Origin: Streptomyces populi
GTDB taxonomy: Bacteria; Actinomycetota; Actinomycetes; Streptomycetales; Streptomycetaceae
Length of the DNA: 64,000 nucleotides
Direction of reading: 5' to 3'
Assembly (NCBI RefSeq): GCF_002911015.1
Contig: NZ_KZ626858.1
Coordinates: 1 to 64,000, forward strand
In this document: one piece after another, positions 26,015 to 33,950 of the stretch
Layout of the letters: every line of letters starts with the position of its first letter
Position numbering within the stretch: position 1 is the stretch's first letter
Notes under the pieces: model-generated
Databases searched by the model: none
Seen by the model: the letters and a program-made list of their open reading frames with translations, nothing else
Told to the model about the DNA's origin: nothing
Made by a program: the position numbers and the translations under genes

Positions 26015-26569
26015 TCAGCCCGTGGCGGCGAGCAGGTGTCTGCGGCCGAGGGCCGCGGAGAACTGGTCCACCACCTGGGCCAGGGCCTCGGCGCTGCCCG
26101 GCGCCACGGTGACGCTCCCGTCCCGCCCCGTGGTGATGTCCTTGTCGAGGGTGAACCAGCCCTGCACGATATGGGCGGCTCCCATGGAGTTGAGGACCGG
26201 ACGGAGCGCGTAGTCCAGGGCGAGCACATGGGCGGTGCTGCCTCCGGTCACCAGCGGCAGCACGGTCTTCCCCGCCAGGGCGTACTGCGGGAGCAGGTCG
26301 AGCAGGGCTTTCAGGACACCGGAGTAGGCGGCCTTGTAGACGGGGGTGGCGATGACCACGCCGTCGGCACGGGCGAACAGTCCGGCCGCCTCGACCACGG
26401 CGGGGTGCTGGAAGTCCGCGCCGAGCAACGCCTCGGCGGGGATCGTGCGGACGTCGAGGGGGATCACCTCGTGGCCCTGCGCGGCGAGCCGGGTGTCGAG
26501 GTGACGCAGGAGCTTGGCGGTGCGGGAGGAGACCGAGGGGCTGCCGGAGACGGACAGGACGGTGGCCAT
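26015..26569 (-). CDS. ssuE: NADPH-dependent FMN reductase (SsuE)
   Basis: 184 aa, flavodoxin-like fold. Phosphate-binding loop VSGSPSVSSRTAKLL, then VVIATPVYKAAYSGVLKALLDLLP and PLVTGGSTAHVLALDYALRP, all typical of SsuE. It supplies FMNH2 to SsuD-type monooxygenases. Start ATG 26569 with AGAGGA upstream; the open frame beyond it is low-complexity. It is preceded by a 10-bp repeat set and, 430 nt upstream, by a Cys-containing leader peptide, suggesting sulfur-status control. Confidence 0.93.
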   Translation of the reverse strand: MATVLSVSGSPSVSSRTAKLLRHLDTRLAAQGHEVIPLDVRTIPAEALLGADFQHPAVVEAAGLFARADGVVIATPVYKAAYSGVLKALLDLLPQYALAGKTVLPLVTGGSTAHVLALDYALRPVLNSMGAAHIVQGWFTLDKDITTGRDGSVTVAPGSAEALAQVVDQFSAALGRRHLLAATG

Positions 26570-26586
26570 GAGTCCTCTTTCGTGAA

Positions 26587-26659
26587 CGGGTTCCGGTGGA
26601 CGGGTTCCGGTGGGTGCCGTGAGCGGGCTCGCGGGTGGATTCCGTGACCCGGGTTCCGG
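26587..26659 (-). repeat. three CGGGTTCCGG direct repeats upstream of ssuE
   Basis: Identical 10-mers at 26587-26596, 26601-26610 and 26650-26659 (CCGGAACCCG on the coding strand), 18-90 nt before the ssuE ATG. The first two are 14 bp apart and the third is 49 bp further. They are candidate binding sites for an unidentified regulator. Confidence 0.7.
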
Positions 26660-27002
26660 GTGAGTGGGTGTGGCCGGCGTTCCGGGGCGGCGGGCCGCCG
26701 GGCGGGGGTGAGCGGACGGGGACGACGGGCCGGGCTCGCGCTCCACGTGCACGGCGGGCCGGAGACGCGCCTGGTTCCCGACGGACTCCCGCGCTCCGTA
26801 CGGCGGCCGGACCCCGGTGCACCGCGCGAACCGCCGGGCCGGCGGCCGTTCGGGGCGCGTCGAGGTCCGGCGACTCAGCCGGAGACGGCCGGAGTTCGGG
26901 TGCCGGGGCGCGGACGGGAGGCCAGGGCCCACACCGGATCACGGTGGGAGGAAGTCACCGTGGGCGGACGGACCCGCGCGAAGGAGCCCGGGGGCCGGGA
27001 CG
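26660..27002. other. leader region between the Cys leader peptide and ssuE
   Basis: About 340 nt of GC-rich sequence without a convincing gene on either strand. As the transcribed region between the leader ORF and ssuE, it is where an attenuator or Rho-dependent site would be expected. I found no clean terminator/antiterminator pair by eye. Confidence 0.4.
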
Positions 27003-27086
27003 TCAGACTTCGCGGCGACAGAAGGCGCTGCAGACACGCGCGAGGTCGACGTGGCGTCGCCGCGTGAGATCCAGTCGCATCTTCAT
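27003..27086 (-). CDS. putative sulfur-responsive leader peptide, 27 aa
   Basis: 27 aa: a basic LTRRRHVDL core, then ARVCSAFCRREV. The core RRHVDLxRVxSAxCR is the signature of short actinobacterial leader peptides found upstream of sulfur-assimilation genes, here with two Cys codons. It probably couples Cys-tRNA supply to expression of ssuE-ssuD, as shown for Cys-codon leader ORFs in mycobacteria. A promoter places the transcription start at its ATG, so it is probably leaderless. An internal ATG lies two codons in. Role inferred from family and context. Confidence 0.72.
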   Translation of the reverse strand: MKMRLDLTRRRHVDLARVCSAFCRREV

Positions 27087-27092
27087 GCCGGG

Positions 27093-27122
27093 ATCGTCGC
27101 AGCCTGTGGCGAGGGCAGTCAA
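27093..27122 (-). promoter_or_regulatory. promoter of the leader peptide / ssu unit
   Basis: -35 TTGACT (complement of 27117-27122), 18-nt spacer, -10 GACGAT (complement of 27093-27098), then 6 nt to the ATG. Transcription would start at the A of the ATG. Confidence 0.65.
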
Positions 27123-27239
27123 GGAACGGCGGTCCGGTCTCGCATCCCGGACCGTGACATGCCTCGGGGAAACGCGGGCAAGCGCATTCCACGGACTCGA
27201 CGCTCCGGGTCCGACGGCCGAGCTGGAGGTGTCTCCGCC

Positions 27240-27407
27240 ATGGGCACAAAGGTGCTGGAACGATTTCCCGCCGGGGCTCCGCGCGGATCCTGGACCGCCG
27301 AGGAGTACGCGGCCCGACGCCGTACCGAGGGCCTGCGGGCGACGGTCGTGATGGACCTGAAATCGGACGCCTTCCTCGTGGTCGTCCCGGCCGGCGACGA
27401 GGACTGA
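27240..27407 (+). CDS. small conserved-looking protein of unknown function, 55 aa
   Basis: 55 aa: TKVLERFPAGAPRGSW followed by EEYAARRRTEGL and a hydrophobic strand with VVMDLKSDAFLVVV. GGAGG lies 10 nt before the ATG. The mixed, non-repetitive composition and good ribosome site argue that it is real. I do not recognise a function. It is divergent from the sulfur leader peptide and followed by a strong terminator. Confidence 0.65.
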   Translation: MGTKVLERFPAGAPRGSWTAEEYAARRRTEGLRATVVMDLKSDAFLVVVPAGDED

Positions 27408-27428
27408 GCCGAAGGACGCCCGACGGCG

Positions 27429-27463
27429 GACGGCCCGCCCGCGAGAACCGCGGGCGGGCCGTC
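27429..27463. terminator. strong bidirectional terminator
   Basis: Perfect 15-bp stem GACGGCCCGCCCGCG (27429-27443) / CGCGGGCGGGCCGTC (27449-27463) with a 5-nt loop, between the small ORF and the convergent mmpL gene. Confidence 0.85.
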
Positions 27464-27465
27464 GT

Positions 27466-27495
27466 GAACCCTGGACCGTCGAACCCTGGACCGCC
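27466..27495. repeat. 15-bp tandem duplication
   Basis: GAACCCTGGACCG followed by TC, then the same 13 bases followed by CC; directly beyond the terminator. Confidence 0.85.
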
Positions 27496-27597
27496 GGACC
27501 CGGGCCGGTCCGCCCCGGGGTCGCCGGGCCGGGAGCCGTCGGCCCGGGTTCGCGGGACCGGGGCGGAGCGGGACCGGTCCCGCTCCGCCCCCGCCTC

Positions 27598-29733
27598 TCA
27601 CACCTCGACGCGCTCGCCCCCTCGGGCCCCGGACGCGGGCACGGGCCCGGGTCCGGGCTCACGGCTCAGCGCCCCCGGCCACCACGCCCGGCGGCCGATG
27701 TCACGGACCAGGGCGGGCACCAGCAGGGAGCGGACGACCAGGGTGTCGAGCAGGACGCCGAAGGCGACGATGAAGGCGATCTGCACCAGGAAGGCCAGCG
27801 GGATCACCCCGAGGGCCGCGAAGGTCGCGGCCAGCACCACGCCCGCCGAGGTGATCACCCCGCCGGTGGCGACGAGTCCGCGCAGGACGCCCTGGCGCAC
27901 CCCGTGACGCAACGATTCCTCGCGGACCCGGGACATCAGGAAGATGTTGTAGTCCACGCCGAGGGCCACCAGGAACACGAAGCCGTACAGCGGCACGGAC
28001 GCGTCGGTGCCCGTGAAGCCGAACCCGTGCCGGAACACGAGCGAGGAGATGCCCAGGGTGGCGAGGAAGTTGAGCGCCACCGTGGCCACCAGGAGCACCG
28101 GCATGAGCAGCGAGCGGAGCAGGACGGTCAGTATGACCAGGATGATGGCGAGGACCACCGGCACGATGAGCGTCCGGTCGTGTTCGGCGGTCTGCCGGGT
28201 GTCGTACTGCTGGGCCGCGTAGCCGCCGACGAGCGCGTCGGCGCCCGGTACGGCGTGCACCGCCGTGCGCAGCCGCGCGACCGTGGCCTTGGCCGCGTCG
28301 CTGTCCGCGGCGGACCGCAGCGTGACGTCGACGCGGACCCGGCCGTCGACGACCCGGGGCGCTCCCCCGCCGGGCCGCCCGGACTCCGTCACCGCGGCGG
28401 CCGACGCGACACCGTCCGTCGCGCGCGCCGCGGACATGACCCGGTCGACGCGGTCCGCGTTCGCGATGATCACGGCGGGGTTGCCCGAGCCGCCGGGGAA
28501 GTGCCGCCCGAGGGTCTCCTGGGCGGCGACCGACGGCGCGTCGTTGACGAAGATCTCGGAGAGCGGGATGCCCTTCGCGGTCAGGGTGGGCGCGAAGGCC
28601 GCGCAGGCGAGGAGACCGGCCAGGGCCATGGCCCAGACCTTGCGCGGCGCGCGGTCGACCAGGGCCGCGACCCGGTTCCAGATGCCGCCGCCGGTGCTCA
28701 CGTCGCCCGCCGGACGGGGCTTGGCCGGCCAGTAGGCGGCGCGGCCGAGGAGCACCAGGACGGCGGGCAGGAAGGTGAGCGAGCTCAGCGCGGCGCAGGC
28801 CACGCCGATGGCGCCCACGGGGCCGAGCGACCGGTTGTTGGTCAGATCGCTGAGCAGCAGCGCCAGCAGTCCGAGGGCGACGGTTCCCGCGCTCGCGACG
28901 ATCGCGCCCCAGGACTGGCGCAGTGCCGCCCTGGCGGCCGCGATCCGGTCGGCGCTCAGGGCGAGTTCCTCGCGGAACCGGGCGCTCAGCAGGAGGGCGT
29001 AGTCGGTCGCGGCGCCGATCACGAGGATCGAGAGGATGCCCTGCACCTGGCCGTCGACGCGTACGACGTCGTGGTCGGCGAGGACGTAGACGACGGCGCA
29101 GGCCAGGCCGAGCGCGAACACCGACCCGAGGATGATGAGGAAGGGCAGCAGCACGCTGCGGTAGACGAGCAGCAGGATCACCAGGACGGTCGCCAGGGCG
29201 ACCCCGAGCAGCAGTCCGTCGATCCCGGCGAAGGCGTCGCCGAGGTCGGCCTGGCTGGCCGCGGGTCCGGCGATCCCCACGGTCGTGCCGGCGACGCCTC
29301 CGGCGGCGGTACGAATGCGGTCGACGACGTCGGGAAGCTGCTTGCCGAGGTCGGGCCTGAGCTGGACGACGCCCTCCAGCGCCTTGCCGTCGTCCGACGG
29401 CAGGGCGGGAGACGGGCGGCCGACCACTCCGGGGGTGCCGGCGAGGGAGGCGAGCGCGCGGGTCGCGGCGGACTGCCGGGCCCCGGCGGTGGAGCCGTCG
29501 CCCTCCACCGTCCACACGACGATCGCGGGCAGCGTCCCCGCCTTCTGGAAGGCGCGCTGCTGCTCCACCACCTTCGTGGACTCGGCGCTGCGCGGCAGGA
29601 AGGCGGCCTGGTCGTTGGTGGAGACCTCGCCGAGCCGGCCGGCGTAGGGGCCGAGGGTGCCTCCGATGCCGAGCCAGGCGACGAGCAGGACGACGGGGAT
29701 CAGCCACAGGGCTCGTCGCGGGGTGAGGGACAT
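27598..29733 (-). CDS. MMPL-family RND transporter
   Basis: 711 aa with 12 predicted membrane helices in two repeats, each with a large periplasm-side loop (after TM1 and after TM7). Typical MmpL features: GYAAQQYDTRQTAEHD and FVFLVALGVDYNIFLMSRVR in the second half, matched by VIGAATDYALLLSARFREEL in the first. It exports lipids or hydrophobic drugs across the membrane by proton-motive force. ATG 29733 has GGAG 4 nt upstream. A MarR-type operator lies 42 nt upstream and the MarR gene is directly before it. Confidence 0.92.
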   Translation of the reverse strand: MSLTPRRALWLIPVVLLVAWLGIGGTLGPYAGRLGEVSTNDQAAFLPRSAESTKVVEQQRAFQKAGTLPAIVVWTVEGDGSTAGARQSAATRALASLAGTPGVVGRPSPALPSDDGKALEGVVQLRPDLGKQLPDVVDRIRTAAGGVAGTTVGIAGPAASQADLGDAFAGIDGLLLGVALATVLVILLLVYRSVLLPFLIILGSVFALGLACAVVYVLADHDVVRVDGQVQGILSILVIGAATDYALLLSARFREELALSADRIAAARAALRQSWGAIVASAGTVALGLLALLLSDLTNNRSLGPVGAIGVACAALSSLTFLPAVLVLLGRAAYWPAKPRPAGDVSTGGGIWNRVAALVDRAPRKVWAMALAGLLACAAFAPTLTAKGIPLSEIFVNDAPSVAAQETLGRHFPGGSGNPAVIIANADRVDRVMSAARATDGVASAAAVTESGRPGGGAPRVVDGRVRVDVTLRSAADSDAAKATVARLRTAVHAVPGADALVGGYAAQQYDTRQTAEHDRTLIVPVVLAIILVILTVLLRSLLMPVLLVATVALNFLATLGISSLVFRHGFGFTGTDASVPLYGFVFLVALGVDYNIFLMSRVREESLRHGVRQGVLRGLVATGGVITSAGVVLAATFAALGVIPLAFLVQIAFIVAFGVLLDTLVVRSLLVPALVRDIGRRAWWPGALSREPGPGPVPASGARGGERVEV

Positions 29734-29774
29734 CGCTCTCCAGGTTTCACGTACGGGTGTCTCGATGAATGACA

Positions 29775-29791
29775 ATCTCAATCATTGAGAT
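29775..29791. promoter_or_regulatory. MarR-type operator
   Basis: Perfect palindrome ATCTCAA-TCA-TTGAGAT, AT-rich inside a GC-rich genome, between the MarR gene and mmpL and close to the expected mmpL promoter. Confidence 0.8.
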
Positions 29792-29964
29792 ATCTCGCGG
29801 CCAGATGGTAGACCACGTCCGGACTTCCGGTTCCGGCGGGCGTCCGGACTTCCGGTCCCGGCGGGCGTCCGGATGCACCGGACGGCGGCTTCCTCGCCCT
29901 GGACGTGCGGGATCTCCGCGGCCGGGCCGTCGGGGGACGGGACGCGTGCGGACGTCCGCCGGGT

Positions 29965-30486
29965 TCAGCGCCCGGGAGACCGTACGGCCGAGAGCTGTTC
30001 GTTCATCGCGGTCAGGAAGCGGAGCACCACGGACAGCTCGTCCTCGCTGAAACCGGACCGCACGTCCGCCGTGACGTCGGCGAGCGGCCGGAAGTGGGCG
30101 CGCGCGGCCGACCTCGCGTCGGGAACGTAGTGGAGGTGGACGACCCTGCGGTCGGGGCTCTCCCGGACGCGCCGGATGTGGCCCGCGCGTTCGAGCCGGT
30201 CCAGACACGCGGTGACCGCGCCCGAGGTGAGTCCGAGGTGCTCGCGCAGCCGGCCGGGCGTGAGCGGCTCCGGCGCGTCGAGGATCGCCGCGAGCGCCAG
30301 CACGTCCGTCGCGTGCAGACCGTGTTCCCCGGCGAAGCCGTGGACCAGCCGGTTGATCTCACCGTTCATCCGGCGCAGCTGGACCGCGAAGGCGTGGAGG
30401 TCCGTCGTCACACCCTGTTCCCGCTCCCGACCCGCATCGGGGTCCGGATCACCCGCCCGGTCGTCACGGTCGTCTCGTCTGGCCAC
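29965..30486 (-). CDS. MarR-family transcriptional regulator
   Basis: 173 aa. Winged-helix core: LAAILDAPEPLTPGRLREHLGLTSGAVTACLDRLERAGHI in short segments, and a wing RVRESPDRRVVHLHY. Probably represses mmpL and perhaps itself. Start GTG 30486 has no ribosome site but TAGGCT sits 6 nt upstream, so it may be leaderless; GTG 30411 is an alternative that removes 25 acidic/basic residues. Confidence 0.88.
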   Translation of the reverse strand: MARRDDRDDRAGDPDPDAGREREQGVTTDLHAFAVQLRRMNGEINRLVHGFAGEHGLHATDVLALAAILDAPEPLTPGRLREHLGLTSGAVTACLDRLERAGHIRRVRESPDRRVVHLHYVPDARSAARAHFRPLADVTADVRSGFSEDELSVVLRFLTAMNEQLSAVRSPGR

Positions 30487-30643
30487 GTGATCAGCCTATA
30501 GAAGACCCGGCACCTCCCCCGTTCGGGCGCCCGGCACCCGGCGGCCACCCCGTCCGGCGCATCCGCGGGCGGCGCCCGGGTGGAAGGGATCAGGGAGGGA
30601 GGCGGTCCCCCAGGGGGCCATGGCGGCGACCGACGGAGGACCC

Positions 30644-32170
30644 ATGAGCGACGAGGAGACCCGCACCGGCCCGAGGTGTCTGGTGACCGGTGCCACCGGC
30701 TACATCGGCGGGCGGCTGGTTCCCGAACTGCTGGCAGAGGGGTACCGGGTGCGCTGTCTGGCCCGCTCCCCCGCCAAACTGCGCGACTATCCCTGGGCCG
30801 GCGAGGCGGAGGTGGTGCGCGGCGACGTCACGGACGCCGACTCGGTCGCCGACGCGCTGCGCGGGTGCGAGGTCGCGTACTACCTCGTGCACGCCATCGG
30901 TTCGGGCCGCGACTTCGAGGAGACGGACCGCAGGGCGGCCCGGATCTTCGGTGAGCGGGCCCGGGCGGCGGGCGTGCGGCGCATCGTCTACCTGGGCGGC
31001 CTCACCCCCGCGGGCGTGCCGGTCGAGGAACTCTCTCCGCACCTGAGGTCCCGGGCCGAGGTGGGACGCATCCTGCTCGGGTCGGGGGTACCGACGACCG
31101 TGCTCCGCGCCGCCGTCATCATCGGCTCGGGCTCGGCCTCCTTCGAGATGCTGCGCTACCTCACCGAGCGGCTGCCGGTGATGGTGACGCCGAGCTGGGT
31201 GCACACCCGGATCCAGCCGATGGGCGTACGCGATGTGCTGCGCACGCTGGTCGGCAGCGCCGGGATGCCCCCGGAGGTCAACCGCGCCTTCGACATCGGC
31301 GGTCCCGACGTCCTCACGTATCTGGAGATGATGCGGCGGTACGCGGCCGTCGCCGGGCTGCCGCGCAGGCTGATCTTCCCGGTGCCGGTGCTCACGCCCC
31401 GGCTGTCCAGTCACTGGGTCGGGCTGGTCACCCCGGTGCCCGCGTCGATCGCGCGCCCGCTCACCGAGTCGCTGCGGCACGAGGTCGTGTGCCGCGAGCA
31501 CGACATCGTCCGGTACGTTCCCGATCCTCCGGGGCGGCCGATCGGCTTCGACGCGGCGGTGTCCCTGGCGCTCCAGCGGGTGCGCGACGCCCAGGTGACC
31601 ACCCGCTGGTCGTCGGCCTCGTACCCCGGGACGGCCAGCGATCCGCTGCCCACCGACCCCGACTGGGCCGGCGGCAGTCTCTACACGGACGAACGCGAAC
31701 TGACCGTGGACGCGTCGCCCGAGAAGCTGTGGCGGGTCGTCGAGGGCATCGGCGGTGACAACGGCTGGTACTCCTTCCCGCCGGCCTGGGCGGTGCGCGG
31801 CTGGATGGACCGGCTGGTGGGCGGGGTGGGCCTGCGGCGCGGACGCCGGGACGCCAGCCGGCTGCGGGTGGGCGACTCCCTCGACTTCTGGCGGGTGGAG
31901 GAGATCGAGCCGGGGCGTCTGCTGCGGCTGCGGGCCGAGATGAGACTGCCGGGGCTGGCGTGGCTGGAGATGTACGCCGAGGTGACGGACGACGGGCGCA
32001 CGCGCTACCGGCAGCGGGCCCTGTTCCATCCGCACGGGCTGCTCGGGCAGCTGTACTGGTGGAGCGTCTCGCCGTTCCACGCCGTGGTGTTCGGCGGCAT
32101 GGCCCGGAACATCGCGCTGGCCGCCGAGAACGCTCCCGCCGGCACGACGGCCCCCGCGCCCGCCCGCTGA
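30644..32170 (+). CDS. SDR-family NAD(P)-binding protein with C-terminal DUF2867 domain
   Basis: 508 aa. N-terminal Rossmann motif CLVTGATGYIGGRLVPELL (about residues 13-31), atypical-SDR body to about residue 310, then a START-like DUF2867 domain (SLYTDERELTVDASPEKLWRV to LFHPHGLLGQLYWW). The substrate is unknown; similar proteins are often next to photolyase and sigma-factor genes of the photo-oxidative response. GGAGG lies 5 nt before ATG 30644. The phr gene follows in the same direction. Confidence 0.85.
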   Translation: MSDEETRTGPRCLVTGATGYIGGRLVPELLAEGYRVRCLARSPAKLRDYPWAGEAEVVRGDVTDADSVADALRGCEVAYYLVHAIGSGRDFEETDRRAARIFGERARAAGVRRIVYLGGLTPAGVPVEELSPHLRSRAEVGRILLGSGVPTTVLRAAVIIGSGSASFEMLRYLTERLPVMVTPSWVHTRIQPMGVRDVLRTLVGSAGMPPEVNRAFDIGGPDVLTYLEMMRRYAAVAGLPRRLIFPVPVLTPRLSSHWVGLVTPVPASIARPLTESLRHEVVCREHDIVRYVPDPPGRPIGFDAAVSLALQRVRDAQVTTRWSSASYPGTASDPLPTDPDWAGGSLYTDERELTVDASPEKLWRVVEGIGGDNGWYSFPPAWAVRGWMDRLVGGVGLRRGRRDASRLRVGDSLDFWRVEEIEPGRLLRLRAEMRLPGLAWLEMYAEVTDDGRTRYRQRALFHPHGLLGQLYWWSVSPFHAVVFGGMARNIALAAENAPAGTTAPAPAR

Positions 32171-32366
32171 CCCCGCGCCCGCCGGCGGCTCCTCCTCCAC
32201 GACCGTCACCGGCCCCGCGTCCGCGGCCTCCCGTCGGCCCCCGCGTCCACGACGGGCCGTCGCCCCGAGCCGTACCCCCCGCGAAGCCGGGCGGCGCATC
32301 CGGACCGGCCGCCCGAGCCGAAGCAGACCGACGCCGTACTCCCCAGCACCGCCCCGGAGCCACCCC

Positions 32367-33740
32367 ATGACCGTCTCGATCGTCCTGTTCACCTCCGACC
32401 TGCGCCTGCACGACCACCCGCCGCTGCGCGCCGCCCTCGACGGCTCGGACGCGGTGGTGCCGCTCTTCGTCCGTGACGAGGCCGTGGCCGGCGCCGGGTT
32501 CACCGCCCCCAACCGGATGGCGTTCCTCGCCGACTGCCTGGCGGATCTGGACGCGGGGCTCCGCGGACGCGGCGGCCGTCTGGTGGTGCGCTCCGGCGAC
32601 GTGGTGGCCGAGGTGGCCAGGACGGCTGCCGAGGCCGACGCCGACGAGGTGCACACCGCGGCGGGGGTCAGCGCGTACGCGCAGCGCCGGGAGGAGCGGC
32701 TGCGCTCCGCGCTGGAGGCGGAGGGACGCCGTCTGCACGTGCACGAGGCGGTGGTCACCGCGCTCGCCCCCGGTGCCGTGACCCCGGCGGCCTCGGACCA
32801 CTTCGCCGTCTTCACGCCGTACCACCGGCAGTGGGCGCGGCAGCCGTTGCGGGACCCGGTCGCGGCCCCCCGGGTCGTCCGGGTTCCGGACGGCGTCGGT
32901 TCGGAGGCGGTCCCCTCGCGCTCGGCGGTGCCCTCGGTGTCCGAGGGGCTGGCCCGGGGCGGCGAGCAGGAGGCCAGGAAACGGCTGACGGCCTGGCTGC
33001 GCGACGGGATCGGGGCGTACGAGGACCGCCACGACGACCTGCCCGGCGACGCCACCTCCCGGCTCTCCCCCCATCTGCACTTCGGCACGCTGTCCCCGGT
33101 CGAGCTGGTCCACCGGGCGCGCGGCGCGGGCGGTCCGGGCGCCGAGGCGTTCGTGCGGCAGCTGGCCTGGCGGGACTTCCACCACCAGGTGCTGGCGGCC
33201 CGGCCGGACGCGTCCACCACCGACTACCGTTCCCGGCACGACCGTTGGCGCTCGGAGGCCGAGGCGGCGGACGACATCGAGGCGTGGCGGGAGGGGCGGA
33301 CCGGCTATCCGGTGGTGGACGCGGCGATGCGGCAGTTGCGCCACGAGGGCTGGATGCACAACCGGGGACGCCTGCTCACCGCGAGCTTCCTGGTCAAGAC
33401 GCTGTACGTGGACTGGCGGGTCGGGGCCCGGCACTTCCTGGACCTGCTGGTGGACGGCGACGTCGCCGACAACCAGCTCAACTGGCAGTGGATGGCGGGA
33501 ACGGGCACGGACAGCCGGCCCAACCGTGTCCTGAACCCGGTGGCCCAGGCCAGGCGTTACGACCCGGACGGGGCATATGTCCGGCGCTGGGTGCCCGAGT
33601 TGGCCGGAATCGCTGGCCGTGCCGTGCACGAGCCGTGGAAGCTCCGGGGCCCGGACCGGGCCGCCCGCGACTACCCGGACCCGATCGTCGACCTGTCCGA
33701 GGGACTGGCCCGGTTCAGGAGGGCCCGGGGCCTGGACTGA
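32367..33740 (+). CDS. phr: deoxyribodipyrimidine photolyase
   Basis: 457 aa. N-terminal antenna alpha/beta domain (VSIVLFTSDLRLHDHPPL), C-terminal FAD-binding helical domain with LSPHLHFGTLSPVEL, WRDFHHQVL, GYPVVDAAMRQL and DNQLNWQWMAGTGTDSRPNR. Repairs UV cyclobutane dimers with blue light. It sits beside a LitR-LitS light-response pair, a common grouping. Whether it is a CPD or other class enzyme cannot be settled here, but the motif set is that of class I. Confidence 0.95.
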   Translation: MTVSIVLFTSDLRLHDHPPLRAALDGSDAVVPLFVRDEAVAGAGFTAPNRMAFLADCLADLDAGLRGRGGRLVVRSGDVVAEVARTAAEADADEVHTAAGVSAYAQRREERLRSALEAEGRRLHVHEAVVTALAPGAVTPAASDHFAVFTPYHRQWARQPLRDPVAAPRVVRVPDGVGSEAVPSRSAVPSVSEGLARGGEQEARKRLTAWLRDGIGAYEDRHDDLPGDATSRLSPHLHFGTLSPVELVHRARGAGGPGAEAFVRQLAWRDFHHQVLAARPDASTTDYRSRHDRWRSEAEAADDIEAWREGRTGYPVVDAAMRQLRHEGWMHNRGRLLTASFLVKTLYVDWRVGARHFLDLLVDGDVADNQLNWQWMAGTGTDSRPNRVLNPVAQARRYDPDGAYVRRWVPELAGIAGRAVHEPWKLRGPDRAARDYPDPIVDLSEGLARFRRARGLD

Positions 33741-33950
33741 CGGCGTCACCATGGCCGGGTGCAGGAACGGGCCGAGCCGAATATAAACTGCCGAGGATTT
33801 TACCTGTTGTAGAGATTTCTCAGCGGTGCGCCGCCGTACAAGTGGTCGTCCGAACCACTCGTACCGGATCCGCGTGCACCGGATCCACCGCGCGGCCACC
33901 CCGGAGCCACGGCTCCGGAACCGCCGTACCCGCCCCCAGGAGGCTGCCCG
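33741..33950 (+). promoter_or_regulatory. AT-rich promoter region and 5'-UTR hairpin of the DUF4142 gene
   Basis: Contains an unusually AT-rich tract (TATAAA at 33782-33787 to GTAGAGAT further on) and the hairpin AGTGGT (33841-33846) / ACCACT (33854-33859). A ribosome site (AGGAGG) precedes the ATG. I could not fit one confident -35/-10 pair. Confidence 0.45.

Noticed and set aside
26817..27239. Upstream extension of the 55-aa ORF to about 196 codons
   Set aside because: The extension is low-complexity, overlaps the leader peptide antisense, and lacks a ribosome site.
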